Positions 8,309 to 17,453 of a DNA stretch of 64,000 bases are shown piece after piece. Origin of the DNA: Alteromonas lipotrueae (GTDB taxonomy: Bacteria > Pseudomonadota > Gammaproteobacteria > Enterobacterales > Alteromonadaceae); NCBI RefSeq assembly GCF_019249215.1, contig NZ_JAESDI010000002.1, forward strand, positions 310,001 to 374,000, written 5' to 3'. Under the pieces are notes generated by a model. The model was given only the letters and a program-made list of their open reading frames with translations. It was not told the origin of the DNA and searched no databases. Position 1 is the stretch's first letter, and every line of letters starts with the position of its first letter. The position numbers and the translations under genes were made by a program.

Positions 8309-9565
8309 ATGCCGCAAAATGTGCTGGTGATAGAAAACAGCGATACAAATTTAGACGTTGTATCAAAACTTGTCAGAAAAGCAGGGCTAACCCCTGTGGG
8401 TGCTCACTCATTAACGGAAGCGAGCGCACGTTTTGCGCTTATGATGCCAGAAAGTTTCTTGTGCGCCATTGTTGCTCATAACTTACCTGATGCGTCGAAT
8501 GGCGAAGCCATCGACTTCGCCATTGACGCCTTCATTCCAACCATAGTCACGACCGATACGTTAGAAGCGAAAACCCGAGACAAGGTCTTAGAAAAAGACG
8601 TCGTTGATTACATTCCCAAAGAAAACGCGCAAAATTACGATTACTTAAGCCGTTTACTGTTTCGATTAGAGAAGAACAAATCTACAGGTGTTGTGGTAGT
8701 AAGTACTCACCGCTCATCTAGACGAAAAATGCTATCACTGCTTTATCGGCACAATTTTGTGGTTTACGACTGCCCTACTGCCAACGATGCCATGAGCATA
8801 CTGGCTGAGCATGCGCATATCAGGTTGGTTATCACCGATAACGCGCTTCCCGATATGACAGGCACGCAATTTATTTCAGGCCTTCGAAAAGCATTTTCAA
8901 AAGAGCAGTTAGCCATTATAGGCCTAGCAAGCGACCAACGTCCGCTCATGTCTGCGCACTTCATAAAAAGCGGGGCGAACGATTTTTTGCATTTACCTTA
9001 TTGTCATGAAGAGTTTTTATGCCGCGTAATGCAGAATATTGAATATATTGAAAGCGTAGAAGCCTTTCGACGCGCTGCCAATACCGACTATTTAACTGGG
9101 TTGCCTAACCGCCGCCATTTCTTTTATACCGTTACCGTGCAGTATAAAAAGCTACCTGAGCAGCATGCTTTAGCACTTATCGACCTTGATCATTTTAAGC
9201 GCATTAACGATACCTACGGGCATGATGCCGGCGACCTTGTGCTCAAAGCGGTAGCTAACCTGTTACAAGTTCATTTTAACGATACCTTGGTTGCACGTTT
9301 TGGTGGGGAAGAATTTTGCGTGTACTTGCCTAAAATTGACATTCATAACGCACAAGAGCGGTTGAATAGATTCAGAAACGCGTTAGAGAAAACCGCTGTT
9401 CAGTTAGGCGAAGAAAGCGTAAATGTAACCTGTAGCATTGGCCTTTGTAATACCCCTACGCAAAATATTGAAACCTTGCTAAGTAGTGCCGATAAGCTTT
9501 TGTACAAAGCAAAAAATGCAGGTCGTAATCAAGTTCATGTAACCGGAGAAACTCAAGAGGTTTGA
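8309..9565 (+). CDS. PleD-like diguanylate cyclase (REC-REC-GGDEF)
   Basis: This soluble response-regulator-type cyclase is predicted to make c-di-GMP. Two receiver-like domains cover roughly 1-115 and 125-245. The first lacks the phosphoacceptor Asp (VAHNLPD, with His where Asp is expected), whereas the second keeps it (ITDNALPD). The GGDEF domain starts near 255 with DYLTGLPNRR and carries an intact GGEEF at about 332-336 and the substrate-binding DLDHFKRINDTYGHDAGD. No RxxD inhibitory site precedes GGEEF by five residues (HFND instead), so feedback inhibition at the I-site is unlikely. It follows uvrD by 36 bases and overlaps the 3' end of rarD by 13. Confidence 0.93.
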   Translation: MPQNVLVIENSDTNLDVVSKLVRKAGLTPVGAHSLTEASARFALMMPESFLCAIVAHNLPDASNGEAIDFAIDAFIPTIVTTDTLEAKTRDKVLEKDVVDYIPKENAQNYDYLSRLLFRLEKNKSTGVVVVSTHRSSRRKMLSLLYRHNFVVYDCPTANDAMSILAEHAHIRLVITDNALPDMTGTQFISGLRKAFSKEQLAIIGLASDQRPLMSAHFIKSGANDFLHLPYCHEEFLCRVMQNIEYIESVEAFRRAANTDYLTGLPNRRHFFYTVTVQYKKLPEQHALALIDLDHFKRINDTYGHDAGDLVLKAVANLLQVHFNDTLVARFGGEEFCVYLPKIDIHNAQERLNRFRNALEKTAVQLGEESVNVTCSIGLCNTPTQNIETLLSSADKLLYKAKNAGRNQVHVTGETQEV

Positions 9566-10503
9566 GTTTCACTGGTTTCGTTAGTCGCCTTTAACGATGC
9601 CCTTAGGGCTTTTCGCTGCTTTTTGTAGGCGATAAGGGAATCGACACTAAATACTGCAAGTGCTAACCACACAAAACCAAAGGTGATTAGCCTAGCCTCA
9701 TCTAACGGTTCATCGTACAAATGGACCGCCAACACGAACATGAGTGTTGGCCCTATGTATTGTAAAAAGCCTAACGTTGAATACATGATACGCCGTGCCG
9801 CTGCGGTAAAGCATAACAAGGGCGCGGTGGTCACAATACCGGCCGCTAAAATAAGCATGTTTAAGTTAGCATCGTTATTAAAAAGGTTGCTGTATTCCGA
9901 TCCAAATAGCAGCCAATACCCTATTGCCAAAGGTGATAGCATTAAGGTTTCTATAAAAAGACCCGGTAAAGAATCTACGGCTACCTGCTTGCGTAAAATG
10001 CCATAAATACTAAAACTGCCCGCCAATATAAGTGCAATCCAAGGCACGTGACCGTAAGAGAAAATCAAAATAGCTACACCAACAATAGCGAGTACTACCG
10101 CCACTCGCTGAAACGTTCTTAGTCTTTCTCCTAGAAAAAGCCGCCCAAGAAACACATTAATGAGGGGATTGATGTAATAACCTAAGCTAGCATCAAGAAT
10201 ATGGTCGTTATTTACCGCCCAAATAAACAGTAGCCAGTTTGCCCCCAGCAAAATGCCGGCAATAAACAACACCTGCATCACCTTTTTATTTCGCAAAGCT
10301 GCGGCAACCTTGGGCCACTGCTTTAACCCAGCAATCAAGCCTACCAGCACCAACACCGACCAAATTACCCTGTGCATTAGAATTTCTGCCGCGGGCAATA
10401 TAGTAAGCTGTTTAAAGTAGATTGGCGCTATGCCCCACATGGTGTAGGCCGCGATGGCACAAATTATTCCGACTTGGGCAGCACTGGCTTGCTGAGCACG
10501 CAT
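9553..10503 (-). CDS. rarD: EamA-family transporter RarD
   Basis: This is an inner-membrane protein of the drug/metabolite transporter superfamily with about ten transmembrane segments. The N-terminal GIICAIAAYTMWGIAPIYFK and the internal YYINPLINV are characteristic of RarD proteins. The substrate is not established; the name comes from chloramphenicol sensitivity in E. coli and Pseudomonas. The length of 316 residues is typical. It is transcribed alone and converges on the diguanylate cyclase. Confidence 0.9.
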   Translation of the reverse strand: MRAQQASAAQVGIICAIAAYTMWGIAPIYFKQLTILPAAEILMHRVIWSVLVLVGLIAGLKQWPKVAAALRNKKVMQVLFIAGILLGANWLLFIWAVNNDHILDASLGYYINPLINVFLGRLFLGERLRTFQRVAVVLAIVGVAILIFSYGHVPWIALILAGSFSIYGILRKQVAVDSLPGLFIETLMLSPLAIGYWLLFGSEYSNLFNNDANLNMLILAAGIVTTAPLLCFTAAARRIMYSTLGFLQYIGPTLMFVLAVHLYDEPLDEARLITFGFVWLALAVFSVDSLIAYKKQRKALRASLKATNETSETQTS

Positions 10504-10577
10504 AGTTTACTATCACTTTTTAAGGCTGAAAAAAGGCGCGTAGTGTTCATTACCTTGCTCTAGATAACAAGCCTATC

Positions 10578-10600
10578 ACGCCCAGAATGGGCGTATTTTT
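10578..10600 (+). terminator. Hairpin plus T-run, plus-strand orientation
   Basis: ACGCCC-AGAAT-GGGCGT followed by ATTTTT has intrinsic-terminator form on the plus strand, yet both neighbours (rarD start, mgtE end) are on the minus strand. It may stop antisense transcription or be a chance palindrome. On the minus strand there is no T-run, so it does not look like the mgtE terminator. Confidence 0.35.
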
Positions 10601-10714
10601 CGATAAAGTTTGTCTAGGGCGTGTTGACCTGCAACCATTCGCCTTACCTAAACAGCACACATACTGCGGTCAAAATGCACAGAAAAGGTCAACAGGCCCT
10701 ACCTATTTTTCCAG

Positions 10715-12052
10715 CTATAACAGAAATAGCGTGCCTAAACCTAAGAAGGCAACAAAGCCTACAATGTCAGTTACCGTGGTAAGAATAACCGAGCCAGATA
10801 GCGCTGGATCTATCTTTAGTCTGTCTAAGATAAAGGGCACGAACACACCAGCAAGAGCTGCTGCCACAATATTAAAAAGAATGGCAAGACAAATCACCAT
10901 GCCAAGTAGCGCATCGGCAAACCAGAAATAGGCCACAATACCTATCACCAACGCCCATATCACGCCATTTAGCCCCCCGACTTTGAGCTCTTTCATCATA
11001 AGCGCACGTAAGTTGGCTGGGGTTACTTGCCCAAGCGCCAGCCCGCGCACAATAAGCGTTAAGGTTTGACTACCAGCAATCCCCCCCATACTGGCGACCA
11101 CTGGCATCAATACCGCAAGGGCAACGACTTGCTGTAATGTAGCTTCAAACAACCCGATAAACCAGGACGCCAAAAACGCAGTAAGCAAGTTTATACCAAG
11201 CCATAATGCTCGGTTTCGCGCACTTTTTGCCACAGGGGAGAATAAATCTTCGTCTTCATCCATACCTGCCGAGGCCATCACTTGGCGCTCATAAAACTCA
11301 TTCATCAGCTCACTGGCCGAGGCAATATCTAAACGACCAATGAGTTTGTTAGATTCATCCACCACAGGTAGCGATGATAGCCCCGAGCGCTGCACCTGCA
11401 ATGACGCGGAGGTTGATTCATCGGTGCCCACCAACATAGTGACATTTTCTTCGGCCATGCTAATCAGTGAACTGTGTTCTTGCGCCGCAAAAAGACGATG
11501 AATTTTCACCAGTGCAGTGAATTGGCCAGAACGGTTCACCAAGTAAATACTATCGCAGTGCTGAGGAATATCTCGTCGCAAGAGGCGTAAGCCTTCTTTC
11601 ACTTTTGCATTGGCGGGTAGTACTAGCAATTCATGACTAACCCAGTGACCCACTTGTTCGTCAGGGAATTGAGTCGCTTCGCGGAAATACTTACGCTCTT
11701 GGCTATCAAGTGCTTCGTACGCGACATCAACTAACCGTGTAGGTAATGAATCGAGAAGTTCAAGTAAGTCTTCTGCGTCAATATCGGCAAAAATAGAAGC
11801 CCACTCGTTATGTGGCGTGGCGTCGATGAGAATTTCACGAGGGTCGCTTCGCATTTCCACCAGCACGCTAAGCTTGCGGTCACGTGGAATGCCTTCCCAA
11901 ACGACCAGACGTCGCTCTAGGGGTAACGATTCTAATAAGGAGGCAATGTAGACAGTATCCTGCCCACTTAATGCGGTAAGAATAGACGCTGGGTCATCAC
12001 CCATACCATCTGTTACAAACTCTTCGATAAGATCGGGTAATGGCTCCGCCAT
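10715..12052 (-). CDS. mgtE: Magnesium transporter MgtE
   Basis: MgtE is a homodimeric Mg2+ channel gated by a cytoplasmic Mg sensor. The N-terminal helical domain covers roughly 1-130, then two CBS domains run from about 135 to 255, then five transmembrane helices. The pore signature (MPVVASMGGIAGSQTL) lies in the membrane part. The length of 445 residues is typical. It starts 30 bases after the thioesterase gene on the same strand, so the two are probably cotranscribed. That short gap leaves no room for a magnesium riboswitch directly before it. Confidence 0.95.
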   Translation of the reverse strand: MAEPLPDLIEEFVTDGMGDDPASILTALSGQDTVYIASLLESLPLERRLVVWEGIPRDRKLSVLVEMRSDPREILIDATPHNEWASIFADIDAEDLLELLDSLPTRLVDVAYEALDSQERKYFREATQFPDEQVGHWVSHELLVLPANAKVKEGLRLLRRDIPQHCDSIYLVNRSGQFTALVKIHRLFAAQEHSSLISMAEENVTMLVGTDESTSASLQVQRSGLSSLPVVDESNKLIGRLDIASASELMNEFYERQVMASAGMDEDEDLFSPVAKSARNRALWLGINLLTAFLASWFIGLFEATLQQVVALAVLMPVVASMGGIAGSQTLTLIVRGLALGQVTPANLRALMMKELKVGGLNGVIWALVIGIVAYFWFADALLGMVICLAILFNIVAAALAGVFVPFILDRLKIDPALSGSVILTTVTDIVGFVAFLGLGTLFLL

Positions 12053-12082
12053 TCGACACCTCCAAAATGCATTGTATACCGG

Positions 12083-12607
12083 CTACCCCAACATATAGGT
12101 ACCCGTACCAAAGGCAATATGATCGCCTTTTTCGTTATGAAGTTCCATCCTACAAACCGCCAACTTAGCGCCGCCGCGAATAACGTTTGCCGTAGCAATA
12201 AACTGCTCTCCACGACCCGGTCGTAAATAGTCAACGCGCATATCTACGGTGCCCATTTTCGGTAGACGGGTTTGCAAGCTTGCTAAGTCAGCATCGTTAG
12301 TTCGTTTAATCGCTTCGATAATAGCGACCAAACCGCCTATGGTATCTAGCATAGTGGCTGTCACGCCGCCATGAAGAATTTTTTGCAGTGGATTTCCGGT
12401 TAAGGCTTCACGCCAAGAAACGTGAAGTTCTATGCAGTCACTTTCTAACCCTTCATTCGGGCGAACAAACTCTAGCCCCAATAGCTGGTTAAACGGCATA
12501 GTATCACGAAATAAGCTAATTACATGTGCAATCATATCCTTGCGGCTAGGCATATTTTTATTGTCTGAAGAGCGCATTTTGATCCCATTTTTATGAGTAA
12601 CAGGCAT
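12083..12607 (-). CDS. Hotdog-fold thioesterase (PaaI-like)
   Basis: This 174-residue single-hotdog protein has the PaaI-type signature HGGVTATMLDTIGGLVA (roughly residues 80-96), in which the HGG loop and following Asp form the active site, and a C-terminal strand with GTGTYMLG. It probably hydrolyses an acyl-CoA; the substrate is unknown. The start is uncertain because Met codons at residues 1, 11, 19 and 25 are all possible and none has a strong ribosome site. It lies directly upstream of mgtE, with no obvious functional link. Confidence 0.82.
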   Translation of the reverse strand: MPVTHKNGIKMRSSDNKNMPSRKDMIAHVISLFRDTMPFNQLLGLEFVRPNEGLESDCIELHVSWREALTGNPLQKILHGGVTATMLDTIGGLVAIIEAIKRTNDADLASLQTRLPKMGTVDMRVDYLRPGRGEQFIATANVIRGGAKLAVCRMELHNEKGDHIAFGTGTYMLG

Positions 12608-12739
12608 TCGACGTTAGCTCACTTTTACTCACCGCACTGTTTTAATTTGTTATACCTTTTCATATGACTTCTGAATTTTAGTCCAGTTTTTGCGTTTGTT
12701 TCGTGAAGAACGTTTCAAAAACGCGTAAAATCCCCCGTC

Positions 12740-14578
12740 ATGACTTCTGTAATTGCCGACACCACTATCACTTCTCCCGTTTCCGATGCGCTTACCCCCG
12801 AAAGCATCTTAAAAAATGTATTCGGGTATGATGATTTTCGCGAAGGGCAAGGAGATGTCATCCACCACGTATGCAAAGGTGGAGATGCACTTGTACTGCT
12901 ACCTACTGGTGGCGGTAAGTCTATGTGTTACCAAATTCCGTCACTCATTCGCGCGGGTACCGGCATTGTTGTGTCGCCGCTTATCTCGCTAATGCAAGAT
13001 CAAGTGGAACAGTTAAAAGCCTTAGGGGTAAAAGCCGCTTATCTAAATTCAACACTTAGTCATGAAGAGCAAGCCAGAATTTCAGAGCAACTGGTATCTA
13101 ACCAGTTAGACTTATTGTATGTATCTCCTGAGCGCTTGCTTCAATTCGGCTTTCAGCAAACGCTTCGTACTACAGACGTAGCCTTGTTTGCTATCGATGA
13201 AGCCCACTGCGTATCGCATTGGGGGCACGACTTCAGGCACGACTACCGTGCGCTTGGCCAGATTAAAGCCCGCTTTCCTGATATTCCTGTTATTGGGTTA
13301 ACGGCCACAGCAGACATCGCTACCCAGAGCGATATTCTCACCCAACTGCAACTTAATGACCCGCTAGTTTATAAAGGCAGTTTCGATAGACCGAATATTC
13401 GTTATCGGGTGATGTCGAAGTACAAAGCCTTCGAACAGGTTGTTACCTACGTTAAGCAACAAGAAGGCAGCGGGATTATTTACTGTAATAGCCGCGCCAA
13501 AGTAGACGACTTACATGCCAAGCTATTCAAGCAAGGTTTTCGCTGCGCGGCGTATCATGCGGGTATGGATGCCGATGAACGAGAATTAGTACAGCGCCAA
13601 TTTTTGAACGACAAAATTGATATCGTGGTGGCCACTGTCGCCTTCGGTATGGGTATTAATAAATCGAACGTACGTTACGTGGTGCATCACGATGTACCTC
13701 GAAGTGTTGAAAGTTACTACCAAGAAACAGGGCGCGCAGGACGAGATGGCCTTGAATCAGAAGCTATGTTGTTATTTGATGAAAAGGATGCAGCTCGGGT
13801 ACGCCAGTGGATTGAGCAAGGTGAGCAGGCCGATAGAAATGCTATTGAACTGCAAAAATTTGCGGCCATGGAGGCATTTTCTGAAGCGCAAACCTGCCGC
13901 CGACAAGTACTACTTAACTACTTCTCGCAATTTAGTGATAGCGCTTGTGGGAACTGTGATATTTGCCTAGATCCACCCACCATGATTGACGGCTTAGTCA
14001 TTAGCCAAAAAGTGCTGTCTTGTATTCTTAGGCTTTCTCAGCAAGCCTCTACCCAATACCTTATTGATGTACTGCGCGGCAAACAACTAAAGCGCTTGCA
14101 AGAAGCGGGGCACCACCAGCTTTCAACCTATGGTATTGGCAAAGACAAATCTGATAGCTACTGGCACAATATGATTAACCAACTTATTCATAAGGGGTTA
14201 ATTCGGGTTGATATTACCGCCAACGCCGCGCTTCGATTAACCGAAGCTGCCCGCCCCGTATTAAAAGGTGAAGTAGCCGTACAGCTAGCGGTACCTAGAT
14301 TAGAATTCAAGCCAGATAAAAAAGAGAAACAAGCTCCGGCTAACTACGACCGTACGTTATTTATGCGCTTAAAGCACTTACGTAAAGTGCTGGCAGAGGA
14401 AAATGAAGTGCCGCCGTATGTGGTATTCAGTGATGCTACACTGGTAGACATGGCCGCTAAGCTACCGACCACCCGCGACACTATGTTAGATGTGAGCGGC
14501 GTAGGCCAAACCAAGCTATCGCGCTATGGCGACGCCTTTATGCAGCTGATAAACGATTACATTCATCGTGAGCAATAG
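12740..14578 (+). CDS. recQ: ATP-dependent DNA helicase RecQ
   Basis: RecQ is a 3'-5' superfamily 2 helicase of recombination and fork repair. Walker A is PTGGGKSMCYQIP at about residues 54-66, the DEAH box is AIDEAHCVSHWGHDFR, and QETGRAGRDG is motif VI. The zinc-binding RQC cysteines follow (CRRQVLLNYF and CGNCDIC), then the winged helix, and an HRDC domain covers about the last 80 residues. The length of 612 residues is standard. It is divergent from the thioesterase/mgtE unit. Confidence 0.97.
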   Translation: MTSVIADTTITSPVSDALTPESILKNVFGYDDFREGQGDVIHHVCKGGDALVLLPTGGGKSMCYQIPSLIRAGTGIVVSPLISLMQDQVEQLKALGVKAAYLNSTLSHEEQARISEQLVSNQLDLLYVSPERLLQFGFQQTLRTTDVALFAIDEAHCVSHWGHDFRHDYRALGQIKARFPDIPVIGLTATADIATQSDILTQLQLNDPLVYKGSFDRPNIRYRVMSKYKAFEQVVTYVKQQEGSGIIYCNSRAKVDDLHAKLFKQGFRCAAYHAGMDADERELVQRQFLNDKIDIVVATVAFGMGINKSNVRYVVHHDVPRSVESYYQETGRAGRDGLESEAMLLFDEKDAARVRQWIEQGEQADRNAIELQKFAAMEAFSEAQTCRRQVLLNYFSQFSDSACGNCDICLDPPTMIDGLVISQKVLSCILRLSQQASTQYLIDVLRGKQLKRLQEAGHHQLSTYGIGKDKSDSYWHNMINQLIHKGLIRVDITANAALRLTEAARPVLKGEVAVQLAVPRLEFKPDKKEKQAPANYDRTLFMRLKHLRKVLAEENEVPPYVVFSDATLVDMAAKLPTTRDTMLDVSGVGQTKLSRYGDAFMQLINDYIHREQ

Positions 14579-14645
14579 CGGCAGTATTTAGTTAGCATAT
14601 GGGTTTAGCTAAAGCCTATTCCTCGCCAGAGCCTATACCCACAAA

Positions 14646-14693
14646 GGCCTGCATCTAAACAGGCCTATATTTAAATAGACCTACATCTAAACA
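14646..14693. repeat. 16-bp tandem repeat, three units
   Basis: Three 16-base units lie at 14646-14661 (GGCCTGCATCTAAACA), 14662-14677 (GGCCTATATTTAAATA) and 14678-14693 (GACCTACATCTAAACA). A more degenerate related segment precedes them (GAGCCTATACCCACAAA). The array sits between the convergent 3' ends of recQ and the glutathione S-transferase gene, the same setting as the 15-bp array near 4.9 kb. Confidence 0.8.
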
Positions 14694-14715
14694 AAGAAGG
14701 GCTCAACATTGGGCA

Positions 14716-15384
14716 TTAGGCGTACGCGTACTCGCCACCTTTTTCTAGCGCTTGCTTATACGCTGGCCTTGCATGTACCCGTTTCACGTATTCCCGAATG
14801 GCAGGAAAGTCTTTGGCATTACCACTTGCCACCAATGATTCCAGCGGGAATATCATTTGTACATCAGCTCCGGTGGGTTGTTCACCGGCAAACCACGTGT
14901 GATGGGCCAGGTAAGACTCTACATAGCGCAAGCTTTGGGATAAATTTGGCCCATAATAGGCATTCAAAATTCCATCAATTAACTTATTCGTGATGGGTTT
15001 GATAAAGAAAGGTTTAGACCCTTTTTGACGGGCCTTTTCAAGCACCAACCTAGCTACCAAGGGTGGCATTAGCGAGCCTTCGGCAAAGTGTAACCAAAAT
15101 AAATACTGCTGCAGATTTTCACCGCTCTCAGGAGAGGTAAAACGTGTTTGTCCATGCTGGCGAACTAAGTACTCGACAATGGCGCCTGACTCAGCAATTG
15201 CCCCCTCAGGGGTAGTCAGTACAGGCGAGCGACCTAGTGGATGTACTGCACGTAACGATTCCGGCGCAAGATTAGTGGTGCTATCTCGCTGATAGTGTTC
15301 AATATTGTAATCAACGCCTAGCTCTTCCAATAGCCATAAAATACGTTGAGATCGAGAATTATTTAAGTGATGTAACGTGAGCAT
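14716..15384 (-). CDS. Glutathione S-transferase family protein
   Basis: An N-terminal thioredoxin-like domain (about 1-80) shows NSRSQRILWLLEEL with the glutathione-activating Ser/Arg region, and HPLGRSPVL leading to the cis-Pro, then EGAIAESGAIVEYL. An all-helical C-terminal domain follows with FAGEQPTGADVQMIFPLE. The length of 222 residues is normal for the family. It conjugates glutathione or acts as a peroxidase in the cytoplasm; the substrate cannot be inferred. It is divergent from selO. Confidence 0.92.
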   Translation of the reverse strand: MLTLHHLNNSRSQRILWLLEELGVDYNIEHYQRDSTTNLAPESLRAVHPLGRSPVLTTPEGAIAESGAIVEYLVRQHGQTRFTSPESGENLQQYLFWLHFAEGSLMPPLVARLVLEKARQKGSKPFFIKPITNKLIDGILNAYYGPNLSQSLRYVESYLAHHTWFAGEQPTGADVQMIFPLESLVASGNAKDFPAIREYVKRVHARPAYKQALEKGGEYAYA

Positions 15385-15591
15385 AATGCTTCCTTGAGGC
15401 CCAAATAAGGCCGTTTTTTTATTATTGCTAGCTTACGTCTTTTATACACGTTTTATAGAGGGGAAGTTTAATTTTAATCTGTGATAAGTTGCACTGTGTC
15501 TCATTGATGTAAATGGCGCTTTTATTAGCCTTCACATTTTGCTACTTTCCGCCCTATAGATTGTGTCACGCCATCGGGAAACGAGTAACTA

Positions 15592-17055
15592 ATGGGTTTA
15601 TTAAATCGCTATGCAGAAACCCTATCGGAACTGGGTAGCTTTGTACTTCCAGAACCGCTTAAAAACATGCGAGTAGGCTTGTTTAACACCACACTAGCCA
15701 ACGAGCTTGCACTTCCCGAACCCTTACTGCAGCCTCAAAACATGCTTGATTGGCTACACTCCCCTGTTACGCCCCTTACACAACAGGCATTTGCACAAAA
15801 ATACGGTGGCCATCAGTTTGGTCAATGGAACCCTGAATTAGGCGATGGGCGTGGGCTGCTTTTAGCAGAAGTTATCGACGCAAACGCGCAGCCCCACGAT
15901 CTCCATTTAAAAGGCGCTGGCCCTACCCCCTATTCAAGACACGCTGACGGACGTGCCGTACTGCGATCCACATTAAGAGAATATATTGGCGCTGAGGCAC
16001 TGCATTATTTAGGTATTCCCTCTAGCCGTTCACTGTGCCTTTTCACCAGTTCAGATACCGTGTACCGAGAACGCCCTGAAACCGGTGCCATGATGATAAG
16101 AACAGCCCCTAGTCATATACGCTTTGGTCACTTTGAATATTATTTTTATGCCAGTCAAAAAGATAAATTACAACGGTTACTCGACTTCACCATTGAGCAT
16201 CATTTTGCCGAATGCAAAGCGGCTACAAACCCTTATGCTGCGTTACTAGGCGCGGTAGTAACCCGTACTGCTAGATTGGTCGCGTTGTGGCAAACGCACG
16301 GGTTTGTACATGGCGTGATGAATACAGACAATATGTCTATTCATGGCATTACCTTTGATTATGGGCCGTTTGCCTTTTTAGATAATTACGAGCCTGGCGC
16401 GGTCTTTAATCACTCTGACCATCAAGGCCGTTATGCCTTTAATCAACAGCCGGGTATTGCCCTTTGGAACTTAAATGCCCTTGCCCATGCCTTTTCAGGC
16501 CATTGCTCGGTGGATGAAATAAAAGCCGCTTTATCTACCTTCGAGCAAACGTTCATTACGCAATATCAACACTTGATGCTTTTACGGATGGGCATTGAGA
16601 CTAATGAGAAAGAGCAAAGCCTTGCTGTTATGCAGTCTTGGCTACAAATACTTGAGACCAAGAATCTAGATTACACGTATTGCTTCCGTCAGTTGGCGTT
16701 GGCAGATATAAACAAGACTCAGTGCCCTTTTCACGATATCTTCGTTAGTCAGGAAAACAGGGTCAAACAAGTAACACTTGTTGATCAAGAAAAAGCAGAT
16801 GCATGGTGGGAAAGCTACCGCCAGCTGCGTTTAGCAAGAGAAGAAGATACGGAGCTATTGTTGCGAAACCCCGCGGTTATTCCTCGTACTCATTTACTTC
16901 AACAGGCGGTTGAATTGGCCGAAAAGGGTGATTTTTCACTCTCTGAAGCTTTGTTAGAAGCTGCAAGTACGCCATTTGAAAGGAAATGGGATACGCACCC
17001 CTTTTCAGAGCCACCTTCATCATCAGCACACACGAGCTTGTCATGCAGCAGTTAA
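15592..17055 (+). CDS. selO: Protein adenylyltransferase SelO (YdiU)
   Basis: This pseudokinase-fold enzyme transfers AMP from ATP to protein Ser, Thr or Tyr residues and is linked to oxidative-stress resistance in E. coli. Family marks are KYGGHQFGQWNPELGDGRG, LHLKGAGPTPYSR, GRAVLRSTLREYIGAEAL, and GVMNTDNMSIHG with the metal-binding Asn/Asp, followed by DYGPFAFLD. The C-terminus ends in SCSS, the conserved position of the terminal Cys/Sec motif; here it is an ordinary cysteine. The length of 487 residues matches the family. It overlaps the next gene by 13 bases. Confidence 0.95.
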   Translation: MGLLNRYAETLSELGSFVLPEPLKNMRVGLFNTTLANELALPEPLLQPQNMLDWLHSPVTPLTQQAFAQKYGGHQFGQWNPELGDGRGLLLAEVIDANAQPHDLHLKGAGPTPYSRHADGRAVLRSTLREYIGAEALHYLGIPSSRSLCLFTSSDTVYRERPETGAMMIRTAPSHIRFGHFEYYFYASQKDKLQRLLDFTIEHHFAECKAATNPYAALLGAVVTRTARLVALWQTHGFVHGVMNTDNMSIHGITFDYGPFAFLDNYEPGAVFNHSDHQGRYAFNQQPGIALWNLNALAHAFSGHCSVDEIKAALSTFEQTFITQYQHLMLLRMGIETNEKEQSLAVMQSWLQILETKNLDYTYCFRQLALADINKTQCPFHDIFVSQENRVKQVTLVDQEKADAWWESYRQLRLAREEDTELLLRNPAVIPRTHLLQQAVELAEKGDFSLSEALLEAASTPFERKWDTHPFSEPPSSSAHTSLSCSS

Positions 17056-17351
17056 CGATTCAAAATCTTAAAGCCTTGTCGAAAATAAACGGCCAGGCTT
17101 TGTTTATCGACTCCCCACTTCCTAGTACGCCTTTAAAAACTCAACAATGGGAGCAAACCTTCTGTGCGCTTTTTAATTTAACGGCGACAAATCAAGAATG
17201 GGGGGCAGATCGCTATCAAGTCACCTTAAGCAACGGAGGCTTCAGCTGTATGCTATTTATCGAGTGGCTTTGCGAAGCTATTTGGCTTGAGCCAATAGGA
17301 AGTAATGAAAATGCTCAGGACCTGTACGACTATCTATTTGATGAAAAGTGA
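17043..17351 (+). CDS. Small conserved protein, possibly DUF3630
   Basis: This 102-residue soluble protein has no signal peptide and contains WGADRYQVTLSNGGFSCML followed by IEWLCEAIWLE. It resembles the DUF3630 type, whose function is unknown; this assignment is from memory of the family and is tentative. An upstream ATG at 16986 exists, but it would overlap selO by 70 bases; ATG 17043 gives a 13-base overlap and a natural N-terminus (MQQLTIQNL). The tight overlap argues for cotranslation with selO. Confidence 0.7.
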   Translation: MQQLTIQNLKALSKINGQALFIDSPLPSTPLKTQQWEQTFCALFNLTATNQEWGADRYQVTLSNGGFSCMLFIEWLCEAIWLEPIGSNENAQDLYDYLFDEK

Positions 17352-17453
17352 ATGACTTTTCATCATTCTTTTCATTATTTCTTTCCCCAAAATCAGAATC
17401 TTCCGTTACTATTAGTTTACTGATCTTTGAGAATTTACGTTAATAAGGTAGCT

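Noticed and set aside
12053-12082. M-box magnesium riboswitch before mgtE
   Set aside because: Only 30 bases separate mgtE from the upstream thioesterase gene, too short for an M-box.
15592-17055. Selenocysteine insertion in selO
   Set aside because: The C-terminal SCSS uses an ordinary Cys codon and no in-frame TGA or SECIS-like hairpin is needed.
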